Positions 6,274-7,972 of a stretch of DNA of 7,972 bases are shown here, piece by piece (the first letter of the stretch is position 1; each line of letters begins with the position of its first letter). The position numbers were made by a program, and so were the translations under genes. Location of the stretch: assembly GCA_034440555.1 (NCBI GenBank), contig JAWXCG010000250.1:1-7972 (forward strand). The letters run 5' to 3'. Source of the DNA: 0-14-3-00-62-12 sp034440555 (GTDB taxonomy: Bacteria > Pseudomonadota > Gammaproteobacteria > Xanthomonadales > Ahniellaceae). Below the pieces are notes generated by a model. That model made no database searches, was not told the origin of the DNA, and saw only the letters and a list, made by a program, of their open reading frames with translations.

Positions 6274-7698
6274 TCAGATCGAGTAGTACATCTGATATTC
6301 GAGCGGATGCGTCGCTGCGCGAAACTTGGTGACTTCCTGCATCTTCAGGTCGATGTAGGCGTCGATCATGTCGTCGCTGAAAACGCCGCCGGCCTTGAGA
6401 AACTCGCGGTCTTTGTCCAGCGCTTCCAAGGCCTGGTCGAGCGAATGGCAGACCTGCGGAATGTTCTTGGCTTCTTCCGGCGGCAGATCATAAAGATCCT
6501 TGTCCATGGCTTCGCCCGGATCGATCTTGTTCTTGATGCCATCGAGGCCGGCCATCAGAAGGGCGGTGAAGGCGAGATAGCCAGAATTGACCGGATCCGG
6601 GAAACGGATCTCGATGCGACGCGCTTTCGGACTCGACACCCAAGGAATGCGGCACGAGGCCGAGCGATTGCGCGCAGAGTAGGCGAGCATCACCGGCGCT
6701 TCAAATCCCGGCACCAGGCGCTTGTAGCTGTTGGTGGTCGAGTTGGTAAAGGCATTGATGGCGCGCGCATGCTTGAAAATGCCGCCGATGTACCACAGTG
6801 CCAACTGCGACAAGCCACCGTATCCATCACCAGAAAACAGGTTCTGTCCGCCCTTGGTCAAAGACTGGTGCACATGCATGCCAGACCCGTTGTCGCCAAC
6901 TATGGGCTTGGGCATGAAGGTTGCCGTCTTGCCATTGCGGTGGGCGACATTCTTGACCACGTATTTCATCGTGATCAATTCATCGGCCTTGGACACCAGC
7001 GTGTTGAACTTGATGCCGATCTCGCACTGGCCGGCGGTCGCCACTTCGTGATGATGCACTTCAATGATCTGGCCGACGGACTCGAGGATTTTGCACATCT
7101 CACCGCGGATGTCGCCCAGCGAATCCACCGGCGCCACGGGAAAATAGCCACCCTTTACGCCTGGGCGATGGCCGCTGTTGCCGGTTTCAAACTTCCTGTT
7201 CGAGCTCCAGGCCGCTTCTTCGGATTCAATTTCGAAGCTGGCACCATTCATGTCATTGCGCCAGCGCACGTTGTCGAAGATGAAAAACTCTGGCTCCGGA
7301 CCGAAGAATGCGGTGTCGGCAACGCCGCTGGACTTGATGAAGGCTTCGGCACGTTTGGCAATGGAGCGCGGGCAGCGGCTGTAGGCCTGCATGGTGCTGG
7401 GCTCCAACACGTCGCAAATCAACACCAGGGTCGGGTGCTCTGGAAACGGATCGATGAAAGCCGTGGCCGCATCCGGCATCAACACCATGTCGGATTCGTT
7501 GATGCCCTTCCAGCCGCTGATCGACGAGCCATCGAACATCTTGCCGTCTTCGAACAGGCCGGCGTCGATGCACTTGGCCGGGAAGGTGACGTGATGCTGC
7601 AGGCCGCGCATATCGGCAAAACGCAGATCAACGAACTCGATTTCGTGGTCCTTGATCATCTTCAGGACATTTTCGACGGCGACGGCTTGGGCGGACAT
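6274..7698 (-). CDS. glnA: Glutamine synthetase type I
   Basis: 474 residues; the dodecameric GSI enzyme makes glutamine from glutamate, ammonia and ATP in the cytoplasm, the main route of ammonia assimilation. Motifs in order: FDGSSISGWKGI (55-66, with the aspartate equivalent to E. coli D50 at D56), FFGPEPEFF (131-139, metal-ligand glutamates E135 and E137), the HHHEVATAGQCEIG segment, NGSGMHVHQSL, RNRSASCRIP, and EIRFPDPVNSGYLAF. DLYDLPPEE carries Y403, equivalent to the E. coli adenylylation site Y397 (constant offset of six), so regulation by GlnE adenylylation is expected. The ATG at 7698 gives the standard N terminus, and a GGAG (plus-strand 7704-7707) lies five bases upstream; an in-frame start 22 codons further up would overlap the sigma-54 promoter region. 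No glnK, amtB, ntrB or ntrC lies within the window. Confidence 0.98.
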   Translation of the reverse strand: MSAQAVAVENVLKMIKDHEIEFVDLRFADMRGLQHHVTFPAKCIDAGLFEDGKMFDGSSISGWKGINESDMVLMPDAATAFIDPFPEHPTLVLICDVLEPSTMQAYSRCPRSIAKRAEAFIKSSGVADTAFFGPEPEFFIFDNVRWRNDMNGASFEIESEEAAWSSNRKFETGNSGHRPGVKGGYFPVAPVDSLGDIRGEMCKILESVGQIIEVHHHEVATAGQCEIGIKFNTLVSKADELITMKYVVKNVAHRNGKTATFMPKPIVGDNGSGMHVHQSLTKGGQNLFSGDGYGGLSQLALWYIGGIFKHARAINAFTNSTTNSYKRLVPGFEAPVMLAYSARNRSASCRIPWVSSPKARRIEIRFPDPVNSGYLAFTALLMAGLDGIKNKIDPGEAMDKDLYDLPPEEAKNIPQVCHSLDQALEALDKDREFLKAGGVFSDDMIDAYIDLKMQEVTKFRAATHPLEYQMYYSI

Positions 7699-7743
7699 AT
7701 GCACTCCGATGGTGAGAAAAAGAGGTGGTTGTGCAGCAGCGTG

Positions 7744-7758
7744 GCAAACTTCATGCCA
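7744..7758 (-). promoter_or_regulatory. Sigma-54 (-24/-12) promoter of glnA
   Basis: On the minus strand TGGCATGAAGTTTGC fits the RpoN consensus TGGCACG-N4-TTGC with one mismatch. The GG and GC doublets are separated by exactly 10 bp. The predicted start is about 12 bp downstream, near 7732, giving a leader of about 34 nt before the ATG at 7698. The -24 half overlaps a 10-bp palindrome, TGCCATGGCA (7754-7763), which might let another factor interfere. Confidence 0.85.
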
Positions 7759-7831
7759 TGGCAATAATGTGTTTCATATCAGCTATGTATTTAGACTGCC
7801 GGAGTCCGCAGCGATTCACAGGGTAAATAGG

Positions 7832-7848
7832 TGCACCAACCTGAAGCA
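7832..7848. promoter_or_regulatory. NtrC-like enhancer site 1
   Basis: tgcacc-aacct-gaagca matches the NtrC consensus TGCACC-N5-GGTGCA at 10 of 12 specified bases, with one perfect half-site. Its centre is about 108 bp upstream of the predicted glnA sigma-54 start, within the usual range for NtrC enhancers at glnA promoters. Location and match support it; binding is inferred. Confidence 0.6.
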
Positions 7849-7852
7849 AGTA

Positions 7853-7869
7853 CGCGCTGTAATGGTGCT
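7853..7869. promoter_or_regulatory. NtrC-like enhancer site 2 (weaker)
   Basis: cgcgct-gtaat-ggtgct matches the NtrC dyad at about 9 of 12 specified bases if a pyrimidine is allowed at position 6. It lies 21 bp, two helical turns, from site 1, so two dimers would sit on the same DNA face. Alone it would be weak; the spacing makes it credible. Confidence 0.45.
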
Positions 7870-7878
7870 GTGTAGTGA

Positions 7879-7893
7879 CAAGCAGACTGCTTG
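7879..7893. repeat. 15-bp perfect palindrome upstream of the glnA enhancers
   Basis: CAAGCAG-a-CTGCTTG is a perfect 7+1+7 inverted repeat. It does not fit the NtrC consensus. It may be an operator for another dimeric regulator, possibly of a gene to the right of the window, or a chance palindrome. Confidence 0.5.
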
Positions 7894-7920
7894 CTGCGTG
7901 CAGGCCGGTAAAACCGACAA

Positions 7921-7972
7921 GGATAACCGACACGGATAACCGACACGGATAACCGACACGGATAACCGACAC
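7921..7972. repeat. 13-bp tandem repeat array, four exact copies, running off the right edge
   Basis: The unit ggataaccgacac is repeated four times without change (7921, 7934, 7947, 7960) up to the last base, preceded by a degenerate copy ggtaaaaccgacaa at 7907-7920. The period is not a multiple of three and no convincing gene crosses it. It sits upstream of glnA, beyond the putative enhancers. The array probably continues outside the window. Its sequence is unrelated to the 16-bp array at the left edge. Confidence 0.9.

Noticed and set aside
6184..7767. A 527-codon open frame on the plus strand opposite glnA
   Set aside because: It lies entirely antisense to a fully conserved glnA; long antisense frames are common in GC-rich genes, and its translation shows no recognisable domain.
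7751..7972. A minus-strand open frame running off the right edge through the 13-bp repeats
   Set aside because: It covers the sigma-54 promoter and enhancer sites, and the repetitive peptide simply reflects the tandem repeat.
7921..7972. A replication origin with DnaA boxes and 13-mers
   Set aside because: Each unit gives TTATCCGTG, matching only six of nine bases of TTATCCACA; no AT-rich unwinding region or dnaA/dnaN neighbour is seen.

Overview
The window looks like chromosomal DNA from a GC-rich gammaproteobacterium, most likely in the Xanthomonadales/Lysobacterales. The reasons are high GC with very compact gaps, a clustered rsmG-parA-parB locus, an Slt70-type lytic transglycosylase, a type I adenylylatable glutamine synthetase with a sigma-54 promoter, and a secreted protein ending in FAGGFED, a C-terminal style I associate with that order (recollection, not checked). 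No rRNA, tRNA, CRISPR array, insertion sequence or phage gene is visible.

Layout, left to right. Positions 1-48 hold three copies of a 16-bp tandem repeat at the window edge. On the minus strand, read from 3111 down to 94, lie rsmG (16S rRNA G527 methyltransferase), parA and parB (chromosome partition ATPase and CTP-dependent clamp), and a small exported cupredoxin-like protein. The 165-bp rsmG-parA gap is unusually rich in inverted repeats. A 113-bp divergent promoter region (3112-3224) separates rsmG from plus-strand genes: an eight-codon leader ORF whose stop overlaps the start of an endonuclease/exonuclease/phosphatase (EEP) family hydrolase, then a periplasmic soluble lytic transglycosylase (slt). 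Converging on slt from the right is glnA on the minus strand, ended by a clear intrinsic terminator in the 180-bp convergent gap.

The most informative regulatory region is upstream of glnA (7699-7972). It has a well-spaced -24/-12 (sigma-54) element, two NtrC-like sites 21 bp apart centred about 108 and 129 bp upstream of the predicted transcription start, a 15-bp perfect palindrome of unknown role, and four exact copies of a 13-bp tandem repeat at the window edge.

The genes are mostly conserved housekeeping functions: ribosome modification and chromosome segregation in one block, cell-wall turnover and nitrogen assimilation in the other. No dedicated new multi-gene system is apparent. The less ordinary items are the cupredoxin with its C-terminal motif, the structured rsmG-parA gap, the coupled Cys-rich leader ORF, and the two edge repeat arrays.
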